Source of the DNA: Maratus speciosus
Lineage: Eukaryota; Arthropoda; Arachnida; Araneae; Salticidae
Length of the DNA: 64,000 nucleotides
Direction of reading: 5' to 3'
Assembly: GCA_963932465.1 (NCBI GenBank)
Contig: OZ010792.1
Span: forward strand, 110,478,935 to 110,542,934
Made by a program: the position numbers and the translations under genes. This document shows positions 32,859 through 44,728 of this stretch, piece by piece. Below the pieces are notes generated by a model. It saw only the letters and a list, made by a program, of their open reading frames with translations, was not told the origin of the DNA and did no database searches. Numbering within the stretch: the stretch's first letter is position 1; each line of letters starts with the position of its first letter.

Positions 32859-35160
32859 TAGGGTGGAACTTAAGTATAGGGTAACAAAAAAACTTTTTTG
32901 TTTTAATATGTAATAGTGAAAACTTTTTTCCTTTTTGGATGTCTAAACTTTTGGCTGAAAAGGTTTCGTTAAATTAAGTTGTTTTCCGGTTCCTCAAGGA
33001 GGTCAAAGTTTTGAAATTTCAGTATAAAGTAATTTAAAGTAAACAACGTAGATGTTAGCTCATATCTACTTTTATTTAGCAAATACTATCCAGAAGTCAC
33101 CACGAGGAGGCGTTTAAATATCGACTTCCACCCTCCTTACTTCCCTTTGTTATGGATTAATTCAATTGGATATTCAACCTAATGTCTTTTTAGGCACTAA
33201 CTTTGTCATTACATTATGGGAATTCAACTTTCCCAAGATTAAGCCATCTTTTGCTTAATATTTAAAGACGGTTGACGCAGCTCACGGGACAATTTTGACA
33301 CACGTTTCCACTGTTTGAGTATGAAAAGGAAAATCTAAAATTCAGGTGTATCCCCTGTTTTTACTTTTTTTTAAGTTCCTCATCCGATCAGTCGTCAAGA
33401 TAGGATCAATGTTTTTATAGTCTGTAATTTCAATATGTTCGCATTTTTTCAAGTCGCTTTCCTACTGATCCAGAAAATCCTTTTGTACCTGTAGTTTTTC
33501 CAGCAAGATGTTAAAATAAGTATCTAAGAAAAAAGTTCATTTGCATGTAATAATCAAATTATCCATTATAAAATTTTTAGGGTATTGCTTACGATGTTTT
33601 AACAACTCCAGATTTGCATCCTGCATTAAAGGCGTTTCTGTTTCACCCAATAACTTTCTAAATTGAAATGTCTGTATTATTATTTTGAAAATACACCAAA
33701 ATTGCAGTGGCTATATTAATATAAGAAGAAGATGTCAATGAAATATGGCCAATATATTTTTATCCTGGTTTTTGAACTAAGACCAGGTGTTTGTCTTTAA
33801 TGATTCTTAGTTATACATTTTTCCCTCAGATTCAGTTATCATAGTGTTATCCTTTCTGCCATCAAAATACTAACCTTCTAAAATTAACTCATTTCGTCTT
33901 TCCTGTTCTTTAAAATTCTTCCTTTTCTTTTCTCTTTGTCGTCTTCAAGCCCTTCTTTCAGTTACCTATTCTTTTTTATCATCAGAAATACCCATATCTT
34001 CTAAGGTGCCATTTGCAATAATATTTGCAGTTCTGTCTAATACTCCGGTTCTTTCACATTGTTGATTATCAAATTCAGGTTTAGAAAAACAACCGATTGA
34101 ACTATTTCCTTCCGAACTATTTTTTACACTAGACGATCATTCAATCAAAACATCATTTTTTGTTTTAAAATAACTTTTTTCCTTGATATTTCCTTTTCCA
34201 GTCTTGCTACACATTTTTTGTAGTTTTTATATCTATTGATCCTATTGCCATTACCCCATCTCTCTTTGGTCTTTGAAAAAGTGACGTTCTTGTTCTAATA
34301 CACGATAATATTTAGTGTTTTTACATAAAAAAATGTTTTTTGCATGATTACCTAACATTTTGCAATTTTATATTGGATGTGGTATTATTCTTTCTAATCT
34401 TAATATTTTTCTTCAAATTTTGACATTTTTCGCGCTAGTCTCTAATTATTTTTTATGATTTGTGTATCAGAAACCATTGGAATTGAAGGTCAAGGCAATT
34501 CATTTTAATTGTATCATCAACAGCTTTAGATATTTTAGAAATAGTGTGTACCAGATTCCTGCTGTCAGATTTTAAGTTAAATTGAACCCAAAAATAATGT
34601 TTCATAACATCTTCTTATGTTCGTCAAATATGACAGTCTAATGTTAATTGTTTTGGTTCACGAAATACAGGACACTTCAACAATTATCTAGATTTAGGTA
34701 CGTTAACAGACTTTGTCACTTTTGACACCGAATGTTTATTGAAAAATAATTAAAGAAATTGTTAACACACGTTAAATCGTACTAACTTGTTATGCGTCGC
34801 AGCCAAATAAATCAGAGAGAATGAAGGCCGACGCCTACGACGCTGGTTTCTACAAAAGCCAAATAAAGTAGGGCTAACTTTTCTAAGGCACTCAAACTAA
34901 ATTATTCTCTTTATTACAGAACATTAACACGTAATTAATTTAATTTTGCAAAATATAAATTTAACAATAAGCTTAAAAAACTTTTCATGCAATTATTGGC
35001 TTTTTTTTCGTTTTTTGAGGAAAATCAGGTGCTTTGAGGAACCGGAAAATATCATTTTAAAATTAAAAGAAAAATATTCTCTTTTTATGGAGTTAAAAAG
35101 GAAAAAAATAATCACTATTAGAATATAAAATTCGAAACTTCGTTTTTTAGTTCCACCCTA
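32859..35160 (-). mobile_element. hAT-like transposon, 2.3 kb, decayed
   Basis: A perfect 8-bp target duplication TTATTCAG lies at 32851-32858 and 35161-35168. The inverted ends start TAGGGTGGAACT and match for 12 bases. The length and a transposase remnant on the minus strand (33860-34208) suggest a formerly autonomous element. It lies between the duplicated segments at 32440 and 35272, so it inserted after that duplication or into one of its copies. Confidence 0.85.
33860..34208 (-). pseudogene. Transposase remnant of the hAT-like element
   Basis: On the minus strand, 34208-33969 reads as a coherent protein with one internal stop, including SSEGNSSIGCFSKPEFDNQQ and DRTANIIANGTLEDMG. After a frameshift a basic stretch follows (RRQREKKRKNFKEQERRN) and then YFDGRK. 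From memory, this order (DRxAxxIAxxxLxDxG, a basic stretch, then FDGRKD) occurs in an uncharacterised arthropod transposon protein family; this needs a search. Several stops and frameshifts make it inactive. Confidence 0.55.
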
Positions 35161-35176
35161 TTATTCAGCCGTTCTT

Positions 35177-35271
35177 TTGCTAAATCTGTTTCTTTCTTTC
35201 TTTTTTTTTTTCTTTTTTTTTTCTTTCTTTCTTTTTTTTTTTTTTTTTGTGTGTGTGTGTGTGTGTGTGTG
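35177..35271 (+). repeat. T/C-rich tract and (TG)n microsatellite
   Basis: A pyrimidine-rich tract is followed by about eleven GT dinucleotides. It begins just after the right target duplication of the hAT element. Confidence 0.9.
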
Positions 35272-35530
35272 TTTTACAAGAAATACTTTTGTATTGGATA
35301 CTTACCAAGATTTAATACGAAACAAATCGTCAAAAAATTTTAATAGTTGCAGCAGACTTTGTTAATTATGGAGTTTTATTGCATGTTTCTTAAACTTTTG
35401 TTTTAAGAATTCTTAATTTTCTTATGTTATATTAGCCGGAAAGCCTGGTTTACCCAGAACTATTGTAAATGCTAATAATGTGTTTATTAGAACATAAACT
35501 AGCCGAAATTTGCTCATCCATGCGCTTCCA
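35272..35530 (+). repeat. Duplicated segment, copy 2
   Basis: See 32440-32702. Without the intervening hAT element and its duplication the two copies would be about 520 bp apart, suggesting an older tandem duplication. Confidence 0.8.
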
Positions 35531-36214
35531 TATTCTCAATTATTTTCATCTTTTTTTTTTTTTTTTTTTTTTTAATTTTAAGTGAAAAGCAAAATTTTTA
35601 CACACCGTACTAAGACGGGCATTTACACTAGTTACATATTAAAATACATGCGAAATGATATAAAACTAAAAAAATCTGTAATTTTGCCTCTGCATCTTAA
35701 CTGAAAGTTTCATTGTTTACATCTGTGATGATGTGCGGATTTTAGGCATTTGTGATTTTCAGGCAGTCTACTGTATTTTTTTTTGGTATTTTTAGTCGTA
35801 AGTTTTGAAAATCAAACGATCGGTCATAAAGATGGAAATTGTTAGCATTTGTTTGATTTTTTTGCTGGAAAATTCAGCTATAGTATACTGAGCATTGGAA
35901 AGTTGTGAAATTTTGAGGATTAAACATTAGTTCTGAATTTCAACAAAGAAGATGTCTGTTAAGTTTGGTTAAGAATTTTATGTATCTTTTGTTATAATTT
36001 CTGTGTTTTGTATTAGCCTTTTATTGTATGTATCTCGTGCATGCTAAAAGGCAAAACTGGAAAATTTAATTAGCGGCCAATGGCTAGCAGTACCAGGCCA
36101 ATGGCCACTTCTTTATTTAAAAGTAATAAACAGTAAACTTTTGTTAAAATTTCTGTTAGTGTTAATCTAAAAAGGAATAACCCAAATAAATTTGTTAATA
36201 CTATAAACATACTA
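35531..36214. other. Unassigned AT-rich sequence
   Basis: Apart from a T run near 35550-35572 I see no gene or repeat boundary. Confidence 0.45.
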
Positions 36215-37079
36215 CAGTAAACTCTGTCTAAGGCGGAATCGGTCGGGACTGAGAAAATTTTCCGTGGTAGACAATATTCCGGCTTATGCAAAAGATCATG
36301 ATTTATTGGAATGAAGCATACGTCAGTCGAATAAGCGTTTTATGTTTTCGATAAAAAGATTGGATCTTGAGTTATAATGAAATGCTCGCGATCTTTCATT
36401 GATTGTCCTGGCTCGAAAATCTGACAAAAACTGAAATTCTGGAAGATCCTTTGTCTTTACAAATAAATGAGAAACGCTATTCAATTTTTTAGTACCGCTG
36501 TAATACCTACAAATTTGATGTTTACACACACAAAAATAATAATAATAACTTCGGAAATGAGACAGAAAACCATCACTTTGAATTTGAGTACAACCTTAAA
36601 GCATAATTTATTGTAGACAATACATATTTTCATAAATGTGCACTCAACTAGTAATAATAACTTTTAAATGCATCTTTATATAGGAAAAAATGGCGTAAGC
36701 AAGAATTTCTTAAAATTTAAACAGTTTCTGTTCCTTTGAATTAACTTTTTAAAAATATTACGGAATTTAATTTTTATGCTCGACATTGAGTATTTGACGT
36801 ATATATATCAGTTTTAAAGTTTCATAAACGAAATGCCTTTAATTTTTAAACTATATTTATAAATATATTTATTTTAAAATATCTTATTATTTTTCCGCCT
36901 TATGCGAAATTTTCTTTTCGGTGGGACCTTAAAACCCTTTCCATTTCCGCGTTAGGCAGATCCCGGTTTATGCAGCAAGAATCAATGTTATTTTCTATGG
37001 GTTCGCCGGGACTTGAAAAATTTTCCGCGGTAAACAGATTTCCGGCTTGCACAGAGTCCGCCTTAGACAGAATTTACTG
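36215..37079. mobile_element. TA-type MITE, 865 bp
   Basis: TA flanks both sides. The ends are inverted repeats CAGTAAACTCTGTCTAAGGC and CAGTAAATTCTGTCTAAGGC, differing once in the first 22 bases. Next to each end a related block recurs in the same orientation (GGGACTGAGAAAATTTTCCG near 36247; GGGACTTGAAAAATTTTCCG near 37008). This suggests a small MITE enlarged by internal insertion or duplication. No transposase. Confidence 0.8.
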
Positions 37080-37398
37080 TATAACCAGAAAAAGTTGAAT
37101 CCCTGATGGAAGGTAAAATTTTTTATTTTATCCTTGTAGGAAAATTCTATAAGGTAGCCGCTGACAGATAATTTCTTAATAGCCATTTTTCATCATTTAG
37201 TGATCCTGTGGCCAGTGGCTAGAGCTAATTTTCAGGCCCTGATTACTGAATAGGCACGAGAAGCACGTGCTTCCCTTAGAAAATTTTGAAGGGGCTCAAA
37301 ATTGAGAAAACAAGGAGCCCCAAATTTTATATTGAATTAATTCCATTCCAAAATTCTTATTTCTTTTTAAATTATTAACTCCTTTATATATAGATTAA

Positions 37399-37869
37399 CC
37401 CTTTGTAAGGCGCCGGTATATTATACGAGGGGTTCACAACCATAGTAGATAAAGTCCATTTAAAAAAAAATGAGATAGTCCATTTTGAAGGTGTATAAAA
37501 TCTGTTTTATCCAATCTCGCAGTTAACCAAGTCTGTTGTCACATACTTTCTCATATACGTCATCTGTTCACAGGTTTGATTCACTGTGGGAGTGTTAAAA
37601 ACAGATTTTATGCATCTTCCCAATAGACTGTCTCATTTTTTTTTCAAAAGGGACTTGGTCTGCTGTGGTCGTGAATCCCTCATATATGCCACTTAATTTT
37701 AATTCTAAAATGCCACAATGGCAGCAGAATTTTGAAATTAAATTTTGCATGTATAATATAGATGAATTTATTTTTATATGAATTACTTTGTTTATTTCCA
37801 AATAAATTTGTTTGTGTCAATCAATCATTTCAATATTTTAAAAACAGAGATATTTTGGCCTTGAAAGGG
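37399..37869. mobile_element. TTAA-flanked element with nested MITE
   Basis: TTAA lies at 37395-37398 and 37870-37873. The ends CCCTTTGTAAGGC and (reversed) CCCTTTCAAGGCC are similar. It encloses a second element at 37426-37682. The short imperfect ends keep the confidence moderate. Confidence 0.5.
37426..37682. mobile_element. Nested long-TIR MITE, 257 bp
   Basis: TA flanks both ends. The arms of about 83 bp are inverted repeats starting CGAGGGGTTCACAACC and TGAGGGATTCACGACC and including AAAAAATGAGA and GCATAAAATCTG-like words. No gene. Confidence 0.7.
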
Positions 37870-38191
37870 TTAAAAAGTATTTCATAAAAATAACTTTCAT
37901 AACAAATTAATTTTTTATACAATAGACCAGTTTCAACCACATGATCACAATTAAAATCGATAAAATCCAATAATATAATACTATATGTAGTAATTTGAAT
38001 AATATTTGTAGCATTGATGAGTTTTCAGGTATGCCGAATTAAGAAATCTCTTTTCGAATGAAAGTGTGCCCCGAAATATCAATGTGCTTCCCATAGCTTC
38101 AGGGATTAATCGGGTCCTGCTAATTTTGCCCTTTAATGCATGCGTTTACAGACTGCGCCAGGATGTTAGCGCGTTTTGTTCATTTTTCAGA

Positions 38192-38375
38192 TTGCTGTAT
38201 CCAGTGATTTTTTTTTTTGTTTATGTTTATGAATGCTCAGTGTTCATACATGCATTATTGATCACTGCATTAATGAGTTTTGCACATTGATGAGAATGCT
38301 ATACAATTAAGTTGCTGTATCCAGTGATATTTCTTTGGTTTTAATGAATGCAAAGTGTTCACACATGCATAAATT
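38192..38375 (+). repeat. Direct repeat, about 120-bp period
   Basis: TTGCTGTATCCAGTGAT followed by AATGAATGC and CACATGCAT-like words occurs at 38192 and 38312. Confidence 0.65.
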
Positions 38376-38459
38376 ACAATTTGAACTGTGCAATATTTAC
38401 TCTGATATAAGTAGGTACTTTTAAAGACTGCAATGACATGATTTTTTTCTCAAAGTTGT

Positions 38460-39540
38460 TGAGAAATCAGAATATCAATCGTTAAAGGAAATTCGTTAAG
38501 GAATAAAGATTAAAATTATTTTAAATTCTTTGTATGCCTGGGGAGGTGGTGCAAAAGAGGATGAAGTGTAAATTTGGAAGGTTAGGGTGATAATTTAGAT
38601 GATTATTTCAAACAAGTAGTAATTTTTCTATCTGAGCGAAAATGTCCAGGCTGGGACTCGAACTCTGAACCTTTGGCTTTAATTGCCAGTGCTCTTCCAA
38701 TTGAGCTTTCTGAACGACGACACAATATTCGCTCAGAACAACTATTATCATGACATCAATTGATTGTGTAAAAAATAATTAAAAGTATACATGATTATAT
38801 ATTTTTTATTATTACGCAACAAACATTGCAGATTAGTTTTTCTAAAAAGCTTTAAAGATTCAAATCTCTAGGCTGGAGAGAGAAAGTGGTAATTTTGAGG
38901 AATAGGAGGATAAGTTATATTAAAGGTTTTTTATTGTCACTAATAAGCTTTAAATAAGACAGAAAATTTTTCTGTTCAAAAATAAATTTTCTATATAAAA
39001 AGCTTTAATGATTCAAATCTCTAAGCTGGAAGGGGAAAGTGGTAATTTTGAGGAATAGGAAAATAATTCATATTAATGGTTTCTTATTGTCACTAATAAG
39101 CTTTAAATAAGACAGAAGAATTTTCTATATAAAAATAAAGATTTTAATTTCTTTTTTTTTTTAATGCTGCGGAATAGGAGGAGGGAGGAGAGGAGAAGTG
39201 TACATTTGGGGAGTTAGGGGTTAATTAATTAATTTATATTAATGCGCAACAAATTTTGAAGATTATTTTTTTTAACTAAAGTTTGAAAGATTTTAATTTA
39301 TGTAAGCTAGAGAGGTGGGTGAAAAGGGAGACGTGGAAATTTTGGGGCTCAGGGGATTATTTTATATGATTTATTATTATTGTCAATAAAGAGCATTAAA
39401 TAGGGAGGGTGGAAGATTATTTTATGAAAAATTAAAGAATTTAGAATGTCTAATTTGTTTTTGTCTGTACTAGGAATGAGGGGGAAGGAGAAAAAGAAAT
39501 TTGTAGTTTTGGAGTTAATATAGAAGGATGTAATTACTTT
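38460..39540 (+). repeat. Degenerate tandem array, about 150 bp
   Basis: Two clear units begin near 38848 and 39000 (period about 153) with AAGCTTTAA, ATTCAAATCTCTA, GTGGTAATTTTGAGGAATAG and TTATTGTCACTAATAAGC. More diverged units with GAGGTGGTG, GAAGTGTA and TTTGGGG words lie on both sides (38520, 39170, 39310). A SINE is inserted at 38643. Confidence 0.65.
38643..38713 (-). mobile_element. tRNA-derived SINE or tRNA pseudogene
   Basis: On the minus strand the segment has a D-arm-like AGCTCAATTGGAAGAGC, a short anticodon-like stem with a 7-base loop, and a B-box GTTCGAGTCC. The T-stem and acceptor pair poorly, and position 33 is A rather than U, so it is not a working tRNA. No poly(A) tail was identified. 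It lies within the 150-bp degenerate array. Confidence 0.6.
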
Positions 39541-40460
39541 TATTAGTGAGCAATGATTGTTTGTTTTTTATATACATAAAAAGGTTTAAAGAGTAATATT
39601 TCTTGCTATTTTTCTTAAGAAAGTAATTGTTTTATATAGTAAAATTTAACATAGCTTTTTATATCTCTGAAAAAAAAAAAAAACAGAAATACTCTTTAAA
39701 ACATGCTTGTTGTACATTGCTTCCATATCTTACCAAAGAGTTGTTAAAAAATCTCCGCACAGTACTCTTTAAAATATAAGTATGAGGAATAATTTTTTGA
39801 GGGGAGGGAGGGGGAGAGATTGAAGGTGAATGGAAATCATGACTATGAATTCTTTGTGTTGGTCTTTAAATTTATTTTTTTGTTGTTGTTTTATCTTTTT
39901 CATCAGTAACCTCAAAAAAGTAATGATATCTTTGTGACGCAGCACTTTATCTTATGCTCTAAGAATTTTAAATATGGAACTCAAAAATATTGATATCAAA
40001 TTTTGAGTGACTCTATGCTATTAATTAAAATGTCTGTATATGTATATTATTTATTTCATCATTTTATTTTTGCTTTATTTATAATCGCATGTGCAAAAAT
40101 TATGTTCAGTATAAAAAGATGTATAAAAGTTTATTTATTGATGCTTTATCATTCACATCTCTCATAAATTCAAAATATGAGTTTTAAAAGGTATGATATC
40201 AAAATTTAAATGACGCCTTGATCTGGCTTTAAACGATTTGGTTTAAAATTTTATTTTAATTATTTTTGGTTTGGCTAAGATATATTCACACATCTAAACA
40301 ATACTTTTAATTTTCCAATACACTGTTAAATATATCACTTTCACTGAACTTATATAATGCATTGAAATGTATTTATTTGAATAAATTTATTTATCCTTTG
40401 TGCCATGCTATTAAAAATTAAAAATTAAATTTATGTAAATAGCATTTTTTTGCGTCATTG
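39541..40460. other. Unassigned AT-rich sequence
   Basis: No gene, terminal repeat or clear array was recognised. Confidence 0.45.
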
Positions 40461-40585
40461 TATCCAAACTAAGTGAAATGTATTCAAATGGATAACATGA
40501 GGGAAAAAAAAAAACTATTTACATAAATTTTATTTTTAATTGCATCCAAACTAAGTGAAATGTGTTCAAATGGATAACATGAGGA
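40461..40585 (+). repeat. 42-bp direct repeat flanking an A-rich block
   Basis: ATCCAAACTAAGTGAAATGT and GATAACATGAGG occur together at about 40461 and again at about 40544. TATGTAAATAG upstream and CTATTTACATA between them are inverted copies. This could be an insertion with a long target duplication or a slippage product. Confidence 0.6.
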
Positions 40586-40785
40586 GACTCTGCATACCAG
40601 AAAGAAGCTCGATTATAGCGGATAAACAGCCTATGTCATTTTACACTAAGTGGCTGAATGTCATATCCAATGATGAAAAAAATGTAATTTACATGACCCT
40701 CATGGGTTTGCATATTATTGGCATGATGTCCGAAAAGAATCAATCAGTATATTTTATGCACAACAATTCGATGGTTCTACAATGA
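40555..40785 (+). CDS. Unrecognised 76-codon open frame
   Basis: The frame has mixed composition (for example RRLCIPERSSIIADKQ and FYTKWLNVISND) rather than low complexity, but no family was recognised. It begins within the 42-bp direct repeat. A G run follows its stop at 40800. Chance or an eroded transposon are both possible. Confidence 0.12.
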   Translation: MKCVQMDNMRRLCIPERSSIIADKQPMSFYTKWLNVISNDEKNVIYMTLMGLHIIGMMSEKNQSVYFMHNNSMVLQ

Positions 40786-41760
40786 TATAGGGTGGGGGGT
40801 GGGGGGGGGGGGCTATTCCTTTTAATGACTTGACGCCCCTAGCGATTCATCAGTGATCTTCAAAAATTTGAAATCCATCAAGTGAGACTTGACGATAATT
40901 TGTCTCCTTTGGGTAAATTGTAGGTGGAGAAGATTAGATTTTTCAACATAACAACTCTTAAATCCATAACTCCAACTTAATGCCAAAGTATCTTTAAATC
41001 CTAAGGTCCAGATAGATGTTTCATACTCACTATCTCTCTGCTCTGGTCACGCGGAGTTTTTAATCTCTAATGGCTTTACAAGGAAACTGATGGGCATCCT
41101 GCTGGAGGGAAACGTGTCCTTCAAGTTCAATCTAATCTTCTTATCTCCTTTTCATTGTTGAATCTCCCGTCCTTTAAAAAAAAATCACAAATATGGCTGG
41201 AAAAGAAAGATCAGTTGACATTTTTATTGCTTTAGAATGATAGGGAGCACTTTTCCTTTCTAAATGCAACCTTATCGGTTTTGAACTGGCCAGAACCTGA
41301 TTTAAGCTCATGTAGAAAACATATGAGCAGTATTCTTCAGTTAAATAACCTGAATTTGGCCATTGAAAACTCTTGGTTTTAAAATCAAGCCGGAAACAAT
41401 ATACAACTTGATTTTATCGATGGAACACCGGATATTTAAGGTCGTTAAGCATAATGGATCAATAATGAAGTATTGCATTTTTACTATTATCCTTCTAAAA
41501 AAATAATTATAACTACGGTGCTTAAACTTTTGTCACACTAATTTTTGGTCCTTTTTTAAATTCTACGGTTTCAGATGAAATATAAAGCATAGATGTGTTA
41601 TATATATATTTAAAACTACAATTTGTAGCACGTATGAATGTAGATTTAAATTAGATTGAGTAATTAAAATTTATTTTGAAAATTGTTGCTGCACTTAAAC
41701 CTTTGACACACTTTACATAAATGAATGATACATGTACATTTTCTAAAGCTCTATGATAAT
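40786..41760. other. Unassigned sequence
   Basis: It includes a G run (40800-40813). I see no gene or repeat boundary. Confidence 0.4.
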
Positions 41761-42260
41761 ATTAGAAACTTTTCTTTTTTTTTAAAGAAAGAAATGCTAG
41801 CAAACTTTTGATTTACTAACATCTCTTTCTTCTTTTTTTTTTTAAAATAGAAAAGTATTTTTTTAAATATTTTGCTGTTATAATAAGGATTACTTTGATA
41901 ATTGTAGAAAATAGCCCAATCTAAGTATTACGAAATGTTCTGAATCCCAATTTAAAATGCAACTACAATTTTAATGATAGATGCACAAGAAATGTTTTGA
42001 AAAAATTAAAAGAATTTTAGCATGGTGTCCGAAAAATCCTAGACACATTTTAAAATCCAGTATAAAATCAACTAATTGTCATACTAATTGTCAATTGACA
42101 AAAGATCATAAAAAGTTGCCTGAATTCATATTAGGAAATCTTTTCACTGAAAGCATTTCGAATGAAATTATACTAAATATAATGCTTATTCTTGCTGTTT
42201 GGGAACTGAATAGCAAATTTTTAAAACGTCCTACACATTTTTAAGTTATTTTATTACTTT
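41761..42260 (+). repeat. Fragment of the 57-61-kb long repeat
   Basis: The order ATTAGAAACTTTTC, CTTTCTTC..TTTT, GATCATAAAAAGTTG, TGAATTCA and TAAATATAATGCTTATTC matches the segments starting near 58550 and 60780. The 87-codon frame here is part of this repeat and is not considered a gene. Confidence 0.5.
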
Positions 42261-42312
42261 ATAAAAGGGTTTCCAGAGGATATACACACATATATATACA
42301 TATCTCTTATCT

Positions 42313-42413
42313 CTATCATCATCATTATCACCATCATCATCAACCGTTTTCAATCCTCTGCTGGATGTAGGTCTTCCCTAGATTTTTCCATTTTTTACTG
42401 TCTAGTGCTTTAG
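42313..42413 (-). pseudogene. RTE-type LINE 3' end with (ATC)n tail
   Basis: On the minus strand the last codons read ALDSKKWKNLGKTYIQQRIE followed by NG and stop at 42340-42342, then a (TGA/GAT)n tail down to 42313. The W-x-x-LG-x-x-Y-x-QQ ending with a short trinucleotide tail is typical of RTE-like LINEs, recognised here from memory of that pattern. Everything upstream is lost, as in most 5'-truncated copies. Confidence 0.6.
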
Positions 42414-43760
42414 TCACATAGATCTAGTTTAGTCATCCAATTAACACCGGCCACTTATATGTATATGAAATATGTCCGATTACCGGATTCCTTTCTGTCA
42501 AAAATTAGGGAGTATTTAGTAAATACAAATTACTGAAGTAGAAGCATTAAAATAATTTGACTCAGGATCTCACTCTTTGAACCAAAACTTTGTTTATTTA
42601 CCAGTTCGACGATACACGGCAGTCGTGAGCCCGCCGGAGTCCCGAGAAACCATATTTTTCTATAATTCATATCCTTCCCCCAAGAAAAGTGACACATTTC
42701 GACAAAAGTAAATTTCACAGGAGAGGCAAAAGAAAATTTGCATGATTTTACTGTAACAGGAAATTCACTTAGCTCTGCATACAGGAGTTATAAACGTCCA
42801 TAAAAGCATAAAACTCTTAAGAATAAAGACGTATGATGAAGTTTGGAGGGTTGGATAATTTTACCTCCCCACACAATCCACCCCTCTTCTGTGGTCACGA
42901 ATGGACATATAGCGTACTAAAGTGATTTTCCGTATAACTACACACCTATGAAAGACCTTTTAGTGGAATAAAACGAAAAATAAATTTTTGCGAGATGTGT
43001 CGCTTTTCTTGCAGGTGAGCGATAGGATGAAGTTATTAGAGCAGGCGCAAATCTCTAAAAAAACTGAACTTTTTGCGGGAGCACTGGAGTTTTGTGAAGA
43101 ATTTGGGACATTTTCCAGCAGCGGACGAAGGTGTTAATATGGGGGGTAACAATATTAGCGTGAAAATAAAAATCACGAATTTACTGAATGGTGTATACAA
43201 AATGCTGTAAAGTCAAAAACTAAACAAACCTTAAAATAAAATTAAAGTAATGAACGCTTCAGTCATCATCTATGACCATCGTCAGGAAAGAGTTGTTTTA
43301 TTGCTTTTAAACCTTTATGTACTGAATTATGAATTCATGAAAATTTTATTGTCTAAAGCATTTATCGTGAATTTTTTAAACTACTTTAGAAGATTTACAT
43401 AATCATTTAATAAATTTTAGAAGGATTTTAGAACGATTAAAGGATTTAGAAAGATCAATTAAATTTGAATTTATAAGGATTTTGTGCAATATTTATAACC
43501 CCACTCAAATCTTTTATTTTAAATATTTTTCTTGGTATTCTGTAGAATAAGGAAATGTGCAAATATATTGTTCTTACAATAGAACTATAGAAATATTTCC
43601 GAATTGAAAAATCCCCCCCCCCCTCCCCCAACGCCAAGAAAGCTGAAAAGATGCAAAGGCAACAGCAATCATTCTTATAAAAATATTTTTGTTTTGTGTA
43701 ACAAATAATGCTTTTGGAACAAGATAAAGTAATGTATCTATAACTCAATCTAAACTGTAT
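42414..43760. other. Unassigned sequence
   Basis: A C run lies at 43613-43622. The minus-strand frames at 42530-42718 and 43455-43748 show no domain. No element ends were recognised. Confidence 0.4.
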
Positions 43761-43762
43761 TA

Positions 43763-43913
43763 CAGTCGAACCTCGTTAACGCGAACATTCAAGGGGAAAC
43801 TTGTTTTGCTCGTGTTAAAAGTAGTTCGTGCTATCCGAACATTACATGCAACAGGACGGGGAAATCGGAAACAGTTCGTGCTAAAAGTATTTCGTGTTAA
43901 CGAGGTTTGACTG
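43763..43913. mobile_element. Pogo-like MITE, 151 bp
   Basis: TA flanks both ends. The inverted repeats CAGTCGAACCTCGTTAACGC and (reversed right end) CAGTCAAACCTCGTTAACAC are characteristic of pogo/Tigger-type elements. No coding capacity. Confidence 0.85.
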
Positions 43914-44063
43914 TACAACTAATCGATGTATTAAATGAATTTTATAACAAGTTATTTTAATGGTACTTATAAGTGCCGTCAGTAGATAAAGGGTTAAAGA
44001 ACAAGGCCAAATCGTTGGAATTTAAAAAGTTCGTTATGTTTCTAATAATTTATTCCTTTAACC

Positions 44064-44668
44064 CAGAGGTTCACAAACTGTGCTCCGCGTGAACTTTCAG
44101 GGGCTTCACCGCGCTTTAGGAAAATAATGAAAATTTGAACACAACCAACACATTTAAAGAAAGATTTTTTTTCTTCGAAAAATGGGAACATATTCGTTAT
44201 AAAAGTATACATTAATGATAACTATCTTCAACAAGCTGAACTTTTTTAATTAACTAAATTTTACTTTCTTTAAAAAATTTCCGGTGCAAAAATTAATTTT
44301 ACGCTCTATTTTTACGTTTTCCGATCAAAAAATGCAATAAATGGAGAAACAAACGTACATTTACTGTAAGAAGGCCAGACATTATATTCTGAAGGAAAAT
44401 TTGGATATTTGAATTTCCCAACTCCTCCTCTCAGTATGACTTGAAGTGAAGAGTTATCCAATAACTCCACATTTCATGCTCAACTATGCCATCAATGGGA
44501 CAATGCACAATTATTTAGATTATTATTCATTCTCTCTTCCTGTGCTCAGTAGCAATGCACCTAAAAAACATTATCTTGTAACATAGGGTTTGGTAGGCTT
44601 CAGGGGCTCCGCCATAGTAATTCATTCTGAAAAAAAGCTCCGCCAGTCGAAAAGTTTGGGAACCACTG
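44064..44668. mobile_element. Non-autonomous hAT element, 605 bp
   Basis: The flanks CTTTAACC (44056-44063) and TTTTAACC (44669-44676) are an 8-bp target duplication with one mismatch. The ends CAGAGGTTCACAAACTGTGC and (reversed) CAGTGGTTCCCAAACTTTTC are a well-known hAT terminus type. No transposase frame. Confidence 0.8.
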
Positions 44669-44728
44669 TTTTAACCAATCGAAAGAAAGAAAATATGCAG
44701 GGGCACCATCTATCAGACAAAAACAGAA

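Noticed and set aside
36323..36529. 68-codon minus-strand frame ending in a basic stretch
   Set aside because: It falls inside the 865-bp MITE and has no similarity I recognise to a transposase.
38643..38713. Functional tRNA gene on the minus strand
   Set aside because: D-arm and B-box are present but the acceptor and T-stems pair badly and the base before the anticodon is A instead of U, so SINE or pseudogene is preferred.
41981..42244. 87-codon open frame
   Set aside because: The same DNA recurs in the long repeat at 58-61 kb, where the frame is not preserved.
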